The position numbers were made by a program, and so were the translations under genes. This document shows positions 18,545-27,376 of a DNA stretch of 64,000 bases, piece after piece. Under the pieces are notes generated by a model, which was given only the letters and a program-made list of their open reading frames with translations, was not told where the DNA came from and ran no database searches. The stretch is from Helicobacter_D sp964464895 (lineage in GTDB: Bacteria > Campylobacterota > Campylobacteria > Campylobacterales > Helicobacteraceae), in assembly GCA_964464895.1 (NCBI GenBank), contig CAYXGY010000001.1, positions 434,001-498,000 of the forward strand, read 5' to 3'. Numbering within the stretch: position 1 is the stretch's first letter; each line of letters begins with the position of its first letter.

Positions 18545-20910
18545 CGCAACTCCACATTAAACTCCGTCTTAAGCAGACCTAAGACTAGATTCATTGCTTC
18601 GCTAATATCCTTTTCCTCTAATGTTTTTGTATCAGATTGCAATTCAAAACGAATCGTTAAACTCAACTTGTCGCCTAATTTTTCATCTTGATACACATCA
18701 AGAGGATAAAATCTAGTGATATAAGGAATTTCAAGACGATGAATTGCTGCTTTGAGTTTGTAATAAGGAATCTCACTTTTTAATACCACGCTTAAATCCC
18801 GCTGGGTTTTTTGAAACTTGGAAACCATTTTTACCTGTGGCAAGGCACTCTTTAGGGATTCTAAGGAGATTTCACATAAATAAGTGCAATCTAGCCCTAA
18901 TTCTAATGCCACTTGTGGATGTAAAGTCGCTAAAATTCCGATTTCTTTACCATTTTGCAAAACCCTTGCGCATTGTTCGGGGTGAAACAAGCCAATTTCA
19001 CTCTTCAATGCTTCTAGGTTAAACTCACCAATTACGCGTGCGATTCTATCGCAAAATTCGAAGTAATTGCCCTTTACGCCCTTGGCGTTGGGATAACGTT
19101 CTTCACTCAAGAATCCACTTTGTAAAAATGCTATTTTCTCGCTTTGATTACGCCATCTATCATACACCGCACCTATCTCACTAAAACTCATTGCGCAAAA
19201 TCCGTTGTTGCGATTCTGTTCTGCTGCACGCAAAAGTCCTAACAACAAAGTGCTACGCAAGGTATTCAAATCCTGCGTAATGGGATTAACTAATTCCAAT
19301 TGACTCTCTAACACAGGAAAGCCATAGCCTTGTAACTTTTCTTTATTTTCAAACAAAAAATGCACTACTTCATTGAATCCCACTCCTATGGCTTTTTGAG
19401 CAAGATTGCGTCTGAAGCGATAAAGCCTCAAAGATTCATTGGTTTGGTCTTTTTGGATAAAACTTAATGGCGCACTTGGAACATTATCAATTCCATAGAA
19501 ACGAATAACCTCTTCTGCAATATCTTGGAATCCTACAATATCGTGACGAAAAGCTGGTGGAGTAGTGATAATGAGATTCTCATTGCTTGAAATTTCTACT
19601 TTAAACTCTAATGACCTTAAAATATTAATCACACGCAATTTATCCAACTCTACACCAATCACGCGTGAAAGCAAGGGAATCTCTATCGTAATGGGCTCTT
19701 TTGCCTGCACTTCTAAGAGTTCTTGCGCATCATTATAGAGCACAGCATCGCCATTTAAAAGCAAATTTGAAAGCACAGATAGACCAATATTTAAATTCGT
19801 ATTGCTTCCACGTGAGGAATAGGCAAAAATCCTTTCATCTATGACTTTTGGCTTGGATTCCATTACCTTTTGAGCAATAATTTCCGGCGGAATATAACTT
19901 GCCTCCAAAATTATTAACTCTCTTGCCTCATTCTCTGCTTCTGCATTAAGATTCTCTGTATAGCCACTAATGCCGATTGTAGAGAGTTTTTTATCTCCTT
20001 GATAAATACATTCAAAGCCTTGCGAATCCTTTTTGAGATTCAACAAGACTTTACCATTTTTGTCTTCTAATTGATAAAAGTTTTGTGGATATACATTCAA
20101 AAGCACCCCACTTAATAGCATACTAAAGCGCAACGCATTGCCTAGCCAATCTTTCGTTAAGGAATCATTGTAAGCTAAAAATAAAACTGCATTCAAGGGC
20201 AATAAAAAAGGCTTGGCTTCAATCACTTTAAAAAGCAAAGAGGATTTATGTTTTTCACTCGCTACGACTTGCAATACACGTCCGATTCCGGGAGCATTTT
20301 CGGAGATTTTTGATGTGGAGCATAGCGTCTTGCGTTCTAACTTCAATGCCACACTCAAATCCCTAGCGATTCCGAACAAATTCATACAATCGCCACGATT
20401 TGGTGTGATAGAAACCTCATACACCTCTTCATTGAAGCAAGAATATTCTCTTAATTCCTTGCCAATAACTAATTCGCCAATACTTGTATCAAGTTCCACG
20501 ATTCCATTATTGATTTGTGGAAACCCAAGCTCACTTGTAGAGCACAGCATACCACAACTTTCAACGCCTCTAAGTTTTGCTTTTTTAATGGTTATTTGAG
20601 GCAACTCTGCTCCCTCTAGCGCAACTGCTACATAAATTCCTGCTCTTGCGTTGGGCGCACCACAAACAATTTGTCGCATTTGAGGCGCATTCTCTTCTCC
20701 ACCAATCATAACTTGACAGACATTGAGTTTAGTTGCATTGGGGTGTTTTTCACACTCAAGAATTTTCCCTACTACAACCTTTTTGGGTGCAATGTTGGTT
20801 TGAAATGATTCCACTTCTAGCCCGATTTTGTTTAAGACTTTGCAAATCTCCTCACCTGAAATATTCTCTATTGGTAAAATTTGGTTTAAAATACTACGTG
20901 TAAAAATCAT
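18541..20910 (-). CDS. pheT: Phenylalanine--tRNA ligase beta subunit
   Basis: Beta subunit of the (alpha beta)2 synthetase. The 789-aa protein has a tRNA-binding OB-fold near residues 45-150 (VVVGKILECEKHPNATKLNV), the B3/B4 editing region and the B5 DNA-binding-like fold. A catalytic-like core (GFNEVVHFLFENKE, TLRSTLLLGLL) leads to a C-terminal ferredoxin-like anticodon domain (FQKTQRDLSVVLKSEIPYYK). It overlaps pheS and aroA by 4 bases each, forming a tightly coupled pheS-pheT-aroA-ispH run. Confidence 0.97.
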   Translation of the reverse strand: MIFTRSILNQILPIENISGEEICKVLNKIGLEVESFQTNIAPKKVVVGKILECEKHPNATKLNVCQVMIGGEENAPQMRQIVCGAPNARAGIYVAVALEGAELPQITIKKAKLRGVESCGMLCSTSELGFPQINNGIVELDTSIGELVIGKELREYSCFNEEVYEVSITPNRGDCMNLFGIARDLSVALKLERKTLCSTSKISENAPGIGRVLQVVASEKHKSSLLFKVIEAKPFLLPLNAVLFLAYNDSLTKDWLGNALRFSMLLSGVLLNVYPQNFYQLEDKNGKVLLNLKKDSQGFECIYQGDKKLSTIGISGYTENLNAEAENEARELIILEASYIPPEIIAQKVMESKPKVIDERIFAYSSRGSNTNLNIGLSVLSNLLLNGDAVLYNDAQELLEVQAKEPITIEIPLLSRVIGVELDKLRVINILRSLEFKVEISSNENLIITTPPAFRHDIVGFQDIAEEVIRFYGIDNVPSAPLSFIQKDQTNESLRLYRFRRNLAQKAIGVGFNEVVHFLFENKEKLQGYGFPVLESQLELVNPITQDLNTLRSTLLLGLLRAAEQNRNNGFCAMSFSEIGAVYDRWRNQSEKIAFLQSGFLSEERYPNAKGVKGNYFEFCDRIARVIGEFNLEALKSEIGLFHPEQCARVLQNGKEIGILATLHPQVALELGLDCTYLCEISLESLKSALPQVKMVSKFQKTQRDLSVVLKSEIPYYKLKAAIHRLEIPYITRFYPLDVYQDEKLGDKLSLTIRFELQSDTKTLEEKDISEAMNLVLGLLKTEFNVELR

Positions 20911-21902
20911 TTAAATTGCTCCAAAATCCTTAAATCACTTTCAAAAAATGCGCGCAAATCTGGCACGCTAAACATCAGCATTGCAAATCTTTCTACGCCC
21001 ATACCAAACGCATATCCACTGACATTTTCATAACCTACTGCCCTAAAAACATTATCATCTACTACTCCACACCCTAAAACTTCTAGCCAACCTGTATGTG
21101 AGCATATACGACACCCAGAACCTTTACAAAAAATACAACTCATATCTACTTCTGCGCTTGGTTCTGTGAAAGGAAAAAAGCTTGAGCGGAATCTTACCCG
21201 CACATCGCCAAACATATATCTTAAAAAGTCTTCTAAAATAAATTTGAGATTCGCGAAACTCACGGAATCTTTGCCCTCTTCTACGACTAATCCTTCCACC
21301 TGATGAAACATCGGCGTATGCGTCAAATCATAATCACAACGAAATACACTTCCCGGACAAATCATACGAATGGGTGGTTTTTGGGATTCCATTGTCCGCA
21401 CTTGCACAGGAGAAGTATGCGTGCGTAACAACTTGCCGTCTTTGAAATAAAAAGTATCTTGCATATTGCGTGCAGGGTGATATTGAGGCAAATTCAATGC
21501 TTCAAAATTATGGAAATCATCTTCTACTAAAGGTCCGGTATTAAGCGAGAAATTCATTCCAACAAAATATTCCACGATTCTATCTAACATCAGCATCACA
21601 GGGTGATTTGCTCCCTTTTGAGAGCTCGGAGAAAACAACGAAACATCAATTTTTTCTGCATTGAGCTTAGCTTCAAGCTCCTTTAAGGCAAGTTGTTCTT
21701 TTTTATCCGCTAGAACCTTTTCAAACTCTGCTTTAAGAGTGTTTAATTCTTTGGCTAATGCTTTCTTTTCAGATTCTTTACAAGATTTGAGTTCAGCAAA
21801 TCGTGCCGTTAAGATTCCCTTTTTGCCCATAACTAAAACGCGGATTTCCTCTAGTTCTGCAGTGGTTTGTGCGTGATTAATCTTAGAAAATATTTCTGTC
21901 AT
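20907..21902 (-). CDS. pheS: Phenylalanine--tRNA ligase alpha subunit
   Basis: Class II catalytic subunit that activates phenylalanine. The 331 aa begin with a coiled-coil arm (residues 1-90, rich in K/E/L), followed by the class II core. Motif 2 is in MICPGSVFRCDYDLTHTPMF near 180-200 and motif 3 in GYAFGMGVERFAMLMFSVPD near 295-315. A Cys cluster CIFCKGSGCRICSHTGWLEV near 257-276 is the variant form found in many PheS proteins. First gene of the block. The HIT gene is divergent; promoters lie in the 131-bp gap. Confidence 0.97.
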   Translation of the reverse strand: MTEIFSKINHAQTTAELEEIRVLVMGKKGILTARFAELKSCKESEKKALAKELNTLKAEFEKVLADKKEQLALKELEAKLNAEKIDVSLFSPSSQKGANHPVMLMLDRIVEYFVGMNFSLNTGPLVEDDFHNFEALNLPQYHPARNMQDTFYFKDGKLLRTHTSPVQVRTMESQKPPIRMICPGSVFRCDYDLTHTPMFHQVEGLVVEEGKDSVSFANLKFILEDFLRYMFGDVRVRFRSSFFPFTEPSAEVDMSCIFCKGSGCRICSHTGWLEVLGCGVVDDNVFRAVGYENVSGYAFGMGVERFAMLMFSVPDLRAFFESDLRILEQFK

Positions 21903-21999
21903 TTGATTCCTAACTTGTGTAAAATATTTTTGAGATTGTATTATAAATTTTTATTTACTTTTCTTAAAACATTAATGCAAATCTACTGATAAAATAAGG

Positions 22000-22005
22000 T
22001 AAAAT
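22000..22005 (+). promoter_or_regulatory. Candidate -10 element for the HIT gene
   Basis: TAAAAT 29 bases before the HIT-family ATG, in the divergent gap with pheS. It matches the TAAAAT core seen at other starts in this window but lacks the upstream TG. Confidence 0.35.
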
Positions 22006-22033
22006 TCCAAAAATTTATTTCAAAGGTTGGAAA

Positions 22034-22414
22034 ATGAGCATATTTGAAAAAATTATAAAAGGCGAAGTGCCTTGCAATAAAGTGTTAGAGAATGATGATT
22101 TTTTGGCTTTTTATGATATTGCACCTAAAGCCCCTGTGCATGTACTTGCGATTCCTAAAAAATTCGCTAAGGATTTTCAAGAACTCAATCCAAATGAAAT
22201 GGTTGGCTTTACAAAATTTATCCAAGAAGTTGCACGCACTTTGAATTTAGATAAAAGTGGTTATCGCATTATTAGCAACATTGGTATCAATGGAGGTCAA
22301 GAAGTGCCTTATTTGCATTTTCATATTTTAGGCGGAGCAAAATTGCGTTGGGACAATCTAGCGCAAAACATCTCTGACGCACAGCGACTAGAGGAAGCCA
22401 AAAAGAATATGTAG
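22034..22414 (+). CDS. HIT-family nucleotide-binding protein (HINT-like), altered first triad residue
   Basis: A 126-aa histidine-triad protein; HINT members hydrolyse adenosine phosphoramidates. The N-terminus SIFEKIIKGEVPCNKVLEND is typical. The C-terminal motif reads Y-L-H-F-H-I-L-G-G (Tyr93, His95, His97), so the first histidine of the usual H-x-H-x-H triad is tyrosine while the central catalytic His is kept. From memory, the H. pylori equivalent (HP0404) has His here, so this may be a lineage change. It is divergent from pheS, the same order as in H. pylori. Family sure, exact substrate not. Confidence 0.88.
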   Translation: MSIFEKIIKGEVPCNKVLENDDFLAFYDIAPKAPVHVLAIPKKFAKDFQELNPNEMVGFTKFIQEVARTLNLDKSGYRIISNIGINGGQEVPYLHFHILGGAKLRWDNLAQNISDAQRLEEAKKNM

Positions 22415-22425
22415 ATTTGTACCAT

Positions 22426-22500
22426 TGCGAGAAAGTTTTTACAATAGAATCTTATAAGGTGAAGTTGATTGCAAGGCTGGCATTTGCAAGAATGAGATTC
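22426..22500. repeat. Degenerate copy of dispersed CATTGC element
   Basis: The 153-base gap after the HIT gene holds CATTGCGAGAAAGTTT and a later GCATTTGCAAGAATGAG, which resemble the repeat best seen at 47078-47139. It is heavily diverged and the boundaries are approximate. Confidence 0.35.
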
Positions 22501-22518
22501 AAAACTAGCCACAAAATA

Positions 22519-22527
22519 TGCTAAAAT
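22519..22527 (+). promoter_or_regulatory. Extended -10 promoter for the YciI-like gene
   Basis: TGCTAAAAT 40 bases before the ATG, the same TGn-TAAAAT form as at secA. Suggests the YciI-like and ankyrin genes start here. Confidence 0.5.
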
Positions 22528-22567
22528 ATCCTCGCAAAACTTAAATACATTATTTTAAGGAAATAAA

Positions 22568-22867
22568 ATGAAAAATTTATTTGCGATTCTCATCACTTAT
22601 ACCAAACCAATGAACGAAATTGAAAAAATCCTCCCCTCTCATCGCGCATTTTTAAAAAACGGCTATGATAGCGGAAATCTCTTAGCAAGCGGACCACAAA
22701 ATCCAAAAGTTGGTGGAATCGCAATTGGTGCTTTTGAATCTAGAGAAGACGCATTGGAGTTTTTCAAAAATGACCCTTATGCACTGAATTCTGTCGCAAC
22801 ACATCAAGTTTTAGAATTTACCCCTGTGTTACACCAAGAATTTTTAAAAGAATTTTTAGGCGAATAA
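22568..22867 (+). CDS. YciI-like (YCII-related) protein
   Basis: A 99-aa single-domain protein of the YCII/dimeric alpha-beta barrel group. Seen: a beta strand FAILITYTKP, a conserved HRAFLKNGYDSGNLLASGP segment (His near 25, Asp near 35) and FESREDALEFFKNDPY. Those His and Asp residues line the putative active site in YciI proteins. No confirmed reaction exists for this subgroup; a hydrolase or small-molecule-binding role is possible. ATG 22568 follows AAGGAAATAAA. It is 55 bases before the ankyrin gene, probably co-transcribed. Confidence 0.82.
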   Translation: MKNLFAILITYTKPMNEIEKILPSHRAFLKNGYDSGNLLASGPQNPKVGGIAIGAFESREDALEFFKNDPYALNSVATHQVLEFTPVLHQEFLKEFLGE

Positions 22868-22922
22868 AATCTCGCCAAAAGGGATAATCCCAGCTTTTAG
22901 AATCCTTCAACAAGGTTTATAA

Positions 22923-23375
22923 ATGGAACTAACACCAGAAGAGAAAGAGAAGCTAGAAGAGCTTTGCGCAATGTCCTTTGATATGGCAAGAAATAACGAC
23001 TACAAATCCCTACAAACGCTTCTACAAAATGGCTTGAATCCAAATCTTGCCAACCATAAAGGTGATTCCTTGTTAATGCTTGCAAGCTATCATAATAGCA
23101 TAGAATGCGTGAAACTACTTTTGCAATATAAAGCCAAAGTGGATAAAGTAAATGATAAAAATCTAACACCCCTTGCGGGAGTGTGCTTTAAAGGATATGT
23201 GGAAGTGGCAAAGCTTTTGCTAGAAAATGGCGCAAATCCAGAGTTTCAAAATCCTATGGGAATGACGCCTTATGATTTTGCCATTTTATTCCGCAGGAAA
23301 GAAATGTTAGAGATTTTACAAAAATATTCTAATAGAAAAATAAGCTTTTTAAAGAAGTTGTGGTTAAGGTTTTAA
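22923..23375 (+). CDS. Ankyrin-repeat protein adjacent to catalase
   Basis: A 150-aa protein with about three ankyrin repeats, e.g. KGDSLLMLASYHNSIECVKL, NLTPLAGVCFKGYVEVAKLL and MGMTPYDFAILFRRKEMLEI. It has no signal peptide, so it is likely cytosolic. It is convergent with katA, separated by a terminator. In C. jejuni the ankyrin protein Cj1386 next to katA is reported to help deliver haem to catalase, and Pseudomonas AnkB is linked to catalase activity; a similar helper role is inferred here from position and size. Start ATG 22923; AAGGTTTATAA gives only a weak ribosome site. Confidence 0.85.
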   Translation: MELTPEEKEKLEELCAMSFDMARNNDYKSLQTLLQNGLNPNLANHKGDSLLMLASYHNSIECVKLLLQYKAKVDKVNDKNLTPLAGVCFKGYVEVAKLLLENGANPEFQNPMGMTPYDFAILFRRKEMLEILQKYSNRKISFLKKLWLRF

Positions 23376-23405
23376 ATCAAGATTCTAAAGACTTAAAAGC
23401 TCAAA

Positions 23406-23435
23406 TTGTAGAATCCCAAAAAAAGGATTCTACAA
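23406..23435. terminator. Bidirectional terminator between ankyrin gene and katA
   Basis: TTGTAGAATCC (23406-23416) and GGATTCTACAA (23425-23435) form a perfect 11-bp stem with an 8-base loop, between two convergent genes. The loop is A-rich and a weak T-run follows on the plus strand. Confidence 0.75.
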
Positions 23436-23443
23436 ATCTGCTT

Positions 23444-24880
23444 TTATAATCTCAAAAGCTCTTTTACTCTTTTGCCATAAGCTGGGTCGGCTTTGGTAAA
23501 ATGCTCAATCTGTCGCTTACAAATCTCCTCTGGAACGCCCTCCATTGCCTCTTTGATATTTTGACATAAAACTTCTTTTTGACTTTCATTCATCAAACGA
23601 TACAAATCCCCCGCTTGACTGAAATGATCCTCTTCATACTCGCGGTGATTGTATCTATCCATCACATCGCCCTCTTGTATGTGTAATGACGGCTCTAGCG
23701 CGTTTGTATCTTCTTTGTAATCCCCATAAATGCTTGGATTGTAATTTCTCTCTGCACCAAATTTTCCCATTTGCATAAACCCATCTCTATGGGTGTTTGC
23801 CACAGAAGCAATAGAAGCATTAACGGGAAGTTGGGAATGATTAATGCCTAAGCGGTATCGTTGCGTATCTCCATAGCTAAAAAGTCGTCCTTGCAACATT
23901 TTATCAGGACTATATCCAACACCGGGGACGATATTAGCAGGATTAAACGCTGCTTGCTCCACTTCTGCAAAATAATTTTCTGGATTTTTATTTAATTCTA
24001 AAATACCTACTTCAATGAGCGGATAGTCTTTATGACTCCAAACCTTTGTCAAATCAAAAGGATTGACTTTGTAATTGGCTGCATCTTTCTTTGGCATAAT
24101 TTGCACACAGAATCTCCATTTGGGAAAATTGCCTTTTTCAATATTTTCAAACAAATCTTTTTGGTGAGATTCTCTATCTTTGGCAATGATTGCTTCTGCT
24201 TCTTTGTTGGTGAGATTGTGGATTCCTTGCATACTTTTGAAGTGAAACTTCACCCAAAAACGCTCGTTTTGGGCGTTAATAAAACTATAAGTATGACTGC
24301 CAAAGCCGTGCATCTCTCTATAACTGCGCGGAATCCCTCTATCACTCATAAGGATTGTTACTTGATGTAGAGATTCCGGGTGCAAACTCCAAAAATCCCA
24401 AGCAGCCGTAGCACTTCTTAGATTTGTCTTTGGGTCTCTTTTTTGGGTATGTATAAAATCAGGAAATTTCATTGCGTCTTTGATAAAAAATACCGGCGTG
24501 TTATTGCCCACAATATCCCAATTTCCCTCATTTGTATAGAGCTTTAGCGCAAAGCCACGTACATCGCGTTCCGCATCTGCCGCCCCTCGCTCACCTGCCA
24601 CAGTAGAAAAGCGCAAAAATGCTTTGGTCTTCTTGCCTATAGAGCTAAAAATATCAGCTTTACAATATTGCGTAATATCATTGGTAATTGTTAATTCTCC
24701 ATAAGCAGCACTTCCTTTAGCATGGACTACGCGCTCTGGAATCCTCTCCCTATCAAAATGTGCTAACTTCTCCAAAAGCCAAGTATCTTGCAAGAGTGTA
24801 GGACCTCTTTTGCCTGCTGTTATGGAATTTTGATTATCTCCTATTGGTATTCCTGTTGCTGTTGTAAATTTTTTATTCAT
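23444..24880 (-). CDS. katA: Catalase KatA (monofunctional haem catalase)
   Basis: Degrades hydrogen peroxide. The 478-aa small-subunit catalase shows PERVVHAKGSAAYGELTIT with the catalytic His near 54, FSTVAGERGAADAERDVRGF, the Asn region GNNTPVFFIKDAMKFPDFIH and the proximal haem Tyr motif RLFSYGDTQRYRLG near 338. It is shorter than H. pylori KatA (505 aa), lacking the basic C-terminal tail of that enzyme. No signal peptide is seen. The AT-rich upstream region may carry a Fur/PerR-type operator. Convergent with the ankyrin gene. Confidence 0.97.
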   Translation of the reverse strand: MNKKFTTATGIPIGDNQNSITAGKRGPTLLQDTWLLEKLAHFDRERIPERVVHAKGSAAYGELTITNDITQYCKADIFSSIGKKTKAFLRFSTVAGERGAADAERDVRGFALKLYTNEGNWDIVGNNTPVFFIKDAMKFPDFIHTQKRDPKTNLRSATAAWDFWSLHPESLHQVTILMSDRGIPRSYREMHGFGSHTYSFINAQNERFWVKFHFKSMQGIHNLTNKEAEAIIAKDRESHQKDLFENIEKGNFPKWRFCVQIMPKKDAANYKVNPFDLTKVWSHKDYPLIEVGILELNKNPENYFAEVEQAAFNPANIVPGVGYSPDKMLQGRLFSYGDTQRYRLGINHSQLPVNASIASVANTHRDGFMQMGKFGAERNYNPSIYGDYKEDTNALEPSLHIQEGDVMDRYNHREYEEDHFSQAGDLYRLMNESQKEVLCQNIKEAMEGVPEEICKRQIEHFTKADPAYGKRVKELLRL

Positions 24881-24940
24881 TTAGTTCTCCTTAAAAAAAT
24901 TACTCTGTAAATATATCATATTTTTATTAAAAGAAAATTA

Positions 24941-24950
24941 TTATTAATAA
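24941..24950. promoter_or_regulatory. Possible Fur/PerR-type operator upstream of katA
   Basis: TTATTAATAA is a perfect 10-bp palindrome inside a longer TTATTATTAATAA stretch, 61 bases upstream of the katA ATG. Epsilonproteobacterial Fur and PerR bind TAATAAT-rich inverted repeats and catalase is a usual PerR target. The whole gap is very AT-rich, so chance is a real possibility. Confidence 0.3.
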
Positions 24951-25061
24951 ATATTTTAAATTATATAAAAAATTATGTCTATTTTATTACTAATCTAAAA
25001 GTCATTCCTTATAAATCTTTTTGATGAAAAATAAAAATTAAAACTTGATTCATTGCATTTT

Positions 25062-25070
25062 TGTTAAAAT
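25062..25070 (+). promoter_or_regulatory. Extended -10 promoter for RNase P RNA
   Basis: TGTTAAAAT ends 6 bases before the predicted 5' end of the RNase P RNA, the right spacing for a start at about 25077. Confidence 0.6.
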
Positions 25071-25076
25071 TCCTCT

Positions 25077-25407
25077 AGGTGTAGTAAGTGGTTGCTCCTA
25101 AATTATGGAGAGGAAAGTCCGAGCTGCATTGGGATAGGATTCCATTTAAAGAATGGCTAGAGCAATCTAAGGGAAAGCGCAACAGAAAACAAACCGCCCA
25201 CCTGCAAAACCAGTGTGTGGCAAGGGTGAAAAGGCGAGGTAAGAGCTCACCGAGAGCAACGCAAGTTGTTTTGCATTGCAAGCCCAATCCGCAGCAAGAA
25301 AGGTATGGTTAATATCCCAAGATTTGAACCTTTCGCTAGAGTTTTGCTGCAAGGCAAAATCCAGATAAATAGCCACATAAACAGAACTCGGCTTACCGCT
25401 ACACCCT
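25077..25407 (+). ncRNA. rnpB: RNase P RNA (bacterial type A)
   Basis: Catalytic RNA that trims tRNA 5' leaders. Conserved blocks are present in order: GAGGAAAGTCCGAGC (about 25110), ACAGAAAACAAACCGCC (about 25183), AAGGGTGAAAAGGCGAGGT with AGAGCTCACCGAGAGCAA, and near the 3' end ACAGAACTCGGCTTAC. The 5' GGTGTAG (25078-25084) pairs with CTACACC (25399-25405) to close helix P1. Ends are set from this pairing and may be off by a few bases. hypE begins 22 bases downstream. Confidence 0.93.
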
Positions 25408-25428
25408 TAATCTCATCAAAGGAATTTT

Positions 25429-26457
25429 ATGCGATATTTACAAAATTTGGATTCCATTTTATTAAGTCATGGTAGCGGTGGAATAGAATCGCAAAACCTT
25501 ATTACAGAGCTTTTTTATCCCTATTTAGAAGGTTGTGTAATCGGTGGAGGAGAAGACGCAGGGATTGGAAATTTAAGCCAAAATACAGAAAAATTCGCTA
25601 TCAGCACAGATGGCTATGTCGTGTCTCCTTTGTTTTTTGCGGGGGGAGATATTGGCAAACTTTGCGTATGTGGAAGCTGTAATGATGTCGCAATGATGGG
25701 TGCAAAGGCACGATATTTGAGCGCAAGCTTTATGATTGAAGAGGGATTCTTGATTGCAGATTTAAAACGTATTGTAGAATCTTTTGCCAATACACTTAAA
25801 CAAAGCGGAGCAAAACTCATCTCCGCAGATACTAAGGTGCTCCCCAAAGGCACTTTGGACAAAATTTTCATCACCACTACCGCAATAGGTGAATTTTTAC
25901 ACCCCCATTTGAATTTAAGCGCATTTGGGATTCCACAAGAATGCGCAATCCTTGTAAGTGGCAATATCGGCACTCACGGCGCAGTAATTTATTCTAGCCG
26001 CGAGGGAATCGGGCTACAAAGTGATTTGCAGAGTGATTGCGCCCTACTCTATCCTGCTTTAGAGCCATTATTCCAAGCCAAACTCAAGCTCTATGCCTTG
26101 CGCGATGCCACGAGAGGTGGAATCGCAAGCGTGCTCAATGAATGGGCAAATGCCTCAAAAGTTGGCATAGAGATTGAAGAAGCAAACTTACCCATTTTGC
26201 CTCAAGTGCGCGGAGTATGTGAGCTACTAGGATTTGAGGCTTATAATCTTGCAAATGAGGGAATGTGCGTGCTATGTATCGCCAAAGAGTACGCGGAGCA
26301 GGCTTTAGAGATTCTACACCAAAAGGGCGCACCCAATGCCACATTGATTGGCTATACTACTTCTGAAAATGTGGCAAAGGTTGTGTTGAAAACCTCCTTT
26401 GGAGCAAGGAGATTTTTAGACTATCCTAGCGGGGAACTCTTGCCTAGAATTTGTTAA
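25429..26457 (+). CDS. hypE: Hydrogenase maturation protein HypE
   Basis: Carries the thiocarboxamide-to-thiocyanate step that makes the CN ligands of NiFe hydrogenase. The 342 aa start with LSHGSGGIESQNLI, contain GGEDAGIGN, STDGYVVSPLFFAGGDIGKL and the ATP-binding segment of the PurM/HypE fold, and end in the diagnostic FLDYPSGELLPRIC, whose last cysteine is the carrier. Start ATG 25429 after AAAGGA. It is about 13 kb from hypB-hypC here, with an accessory island between. hypD and hypF are not in the window. Confidence 0.95.
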   Translation: MRYLQNLDSILLSHGSGGIESQNLITELFYPYLEGCVIGGGEDAGIGNLSQNTEKFAISTDGYVVSPLFFAGGDIGKLCVCGSCNDVAMMGAKARYLSASFMIEEGFLIADLKRIVESFANTLKQSGAKLISADTKVLPKGTLDKIFITTTAIGEFLHPHLNLSAFGIPQECAILVSGNIGTHGAVIYSSREGIGLQSDLQSDCALLYPALEPLFQAKLKLYALRDATRGGIASVLNEWANASKVGIEIEEANLPILPQVRGVCELLGFEAYNLANEGMCVLCIAKEYAEQALEILHQKGAPNATLIGYTTSENVAKVVLKTSFGARRFLDYPSGELLPRIC

Positions 26458-26481
26458 ATATGGCTTGGGTAAGAGAAATTG

Positions 26482-27372
26482 ATGATACGTACAGAACAAG
26501 AAGTTTTTGGAACAATCCTAGATTTTGCAAAAAATCATGAATCGATTCGTCTTGTTACACTTGAGGGCTCAAGGGCGAATCCGAATATCAAAAAAGACAT
26601 ATTCCGTGATTATGATATTTCTTTTTTCTTAGATAGGCAAAGTTTGCAAAAGTTTAAAGACGATACAAACGATGAATGGCTAAAAGTGTTTGGCAATTTG
26701 TTGATGATTCAAAAACCAGAATCAATGGAACTCTATCCGCCAGATTTAAAAGAAGATTGGTTTAGCTATCTCATGCTTTTTGATGATGGTGTGCGGATAG
26801 ATTTAACGCTCATTCCACTTGAAGATGCGGAATTTTATAAGAATCATGAACGTCTCATGTGTGTTCTACTCGATAAAGATAATCGATTTAATAACGTGTT
26901 GCCCGCGAGCGATTGTGCTTTTCATATCAAGCCCTTGACCAAACAAAGCTTTTTAGATTGCTGCAATGAATTTTATTGGCTGTATGTTTGCAGTCTAAAA
27001 GACATTTTACGTTCTGAAACGTTGCTTGCTAATACACATCTTGCAATGATGAGAGAAGGGCTTTTGATTCTGCTTTCGTGGTATGTGGCACTAAGAGAAA
27101 ATCATTTTTCTTTCTCGCTTGGCAAAGAATATAAATTTCTGCCCCAATTTCTTACATCAAAAGAAATGCAAAAACTCTATGCATGTTATCGGCTTGGAAA
27201 CAAGAAGCAGGCGAAGAAAACACGTAAGAATCTCGAAAGGTTTTTTGCCAAAATCGCCCAAAGGCTTATGCGTTCTTGTTTCAAGCAAGATTTTCAAACT
27301 TTGCCCTATCGCACAGAGACAAAAGCCTATGCAAAGATTCTGAAGCACTTACAAAATAATAATCCATCATAA
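26482..27372 (+). CDS. ANT(6)/AadE-like aminoglycoside 6-adenylyltransferase family protein
   Basis: A 296-aa member of the streptomycin adenylyltransferase family (PF04439), which transfers AMP to position 6 of streptomycin. The N-terminus MIRTEQEVFGTILDFAKNHE is followed by LEGSRANPNIKKDIFRDYDI, the GSR...DYD nucleotidyltransferase active-site pattern (residues about 28-46). DDGVRIDLTLIPLEDAEF gives the third acidic position. Length is close to ANT(6)-I (about 300 aa). I prefer ATG 26482 to an upstream TTG. It starts 24 bases after hypE and opens the accessory island, suggesting acquisition. Whether it confers resistance cannot be judged; distant homologues may have other substrates. Confidence 0.83.
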   Translation: MIRTEQEVFGTILDFAKNHESIRLVTLEGSRANPNIKKDIFRDYDISFFLDRQSLQKFKDDTNDEWLKVFGNLLMIQKPESMELYPPDLKEDWFSYLMLFDDGVRIDLTLIPLEDAEFYKNHERLMCVLLDKDNRFNNVLPASDCAFHIKPLTKQSFLDCCNEFYWLYVCSLKDILRSETLLANTHLAMMREGLLILLSWYVALRENHFSFSLGKEYKFLPQFLTSKEMQKLYACYRLGNKKQAKKTRKNLERFFAKIAQRLMRSCFKQDFQTLPYRTETKAYAKILKHLQNNNPS

Positions 27373-27376
27373 AATA

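Noticed and set aside
25088..25376. Reading frames of 70-74 aa on both strands
   Set aside because: They lie inside the RNase P RNA, whose conserved blocks and P1 pairing explain the sequence.
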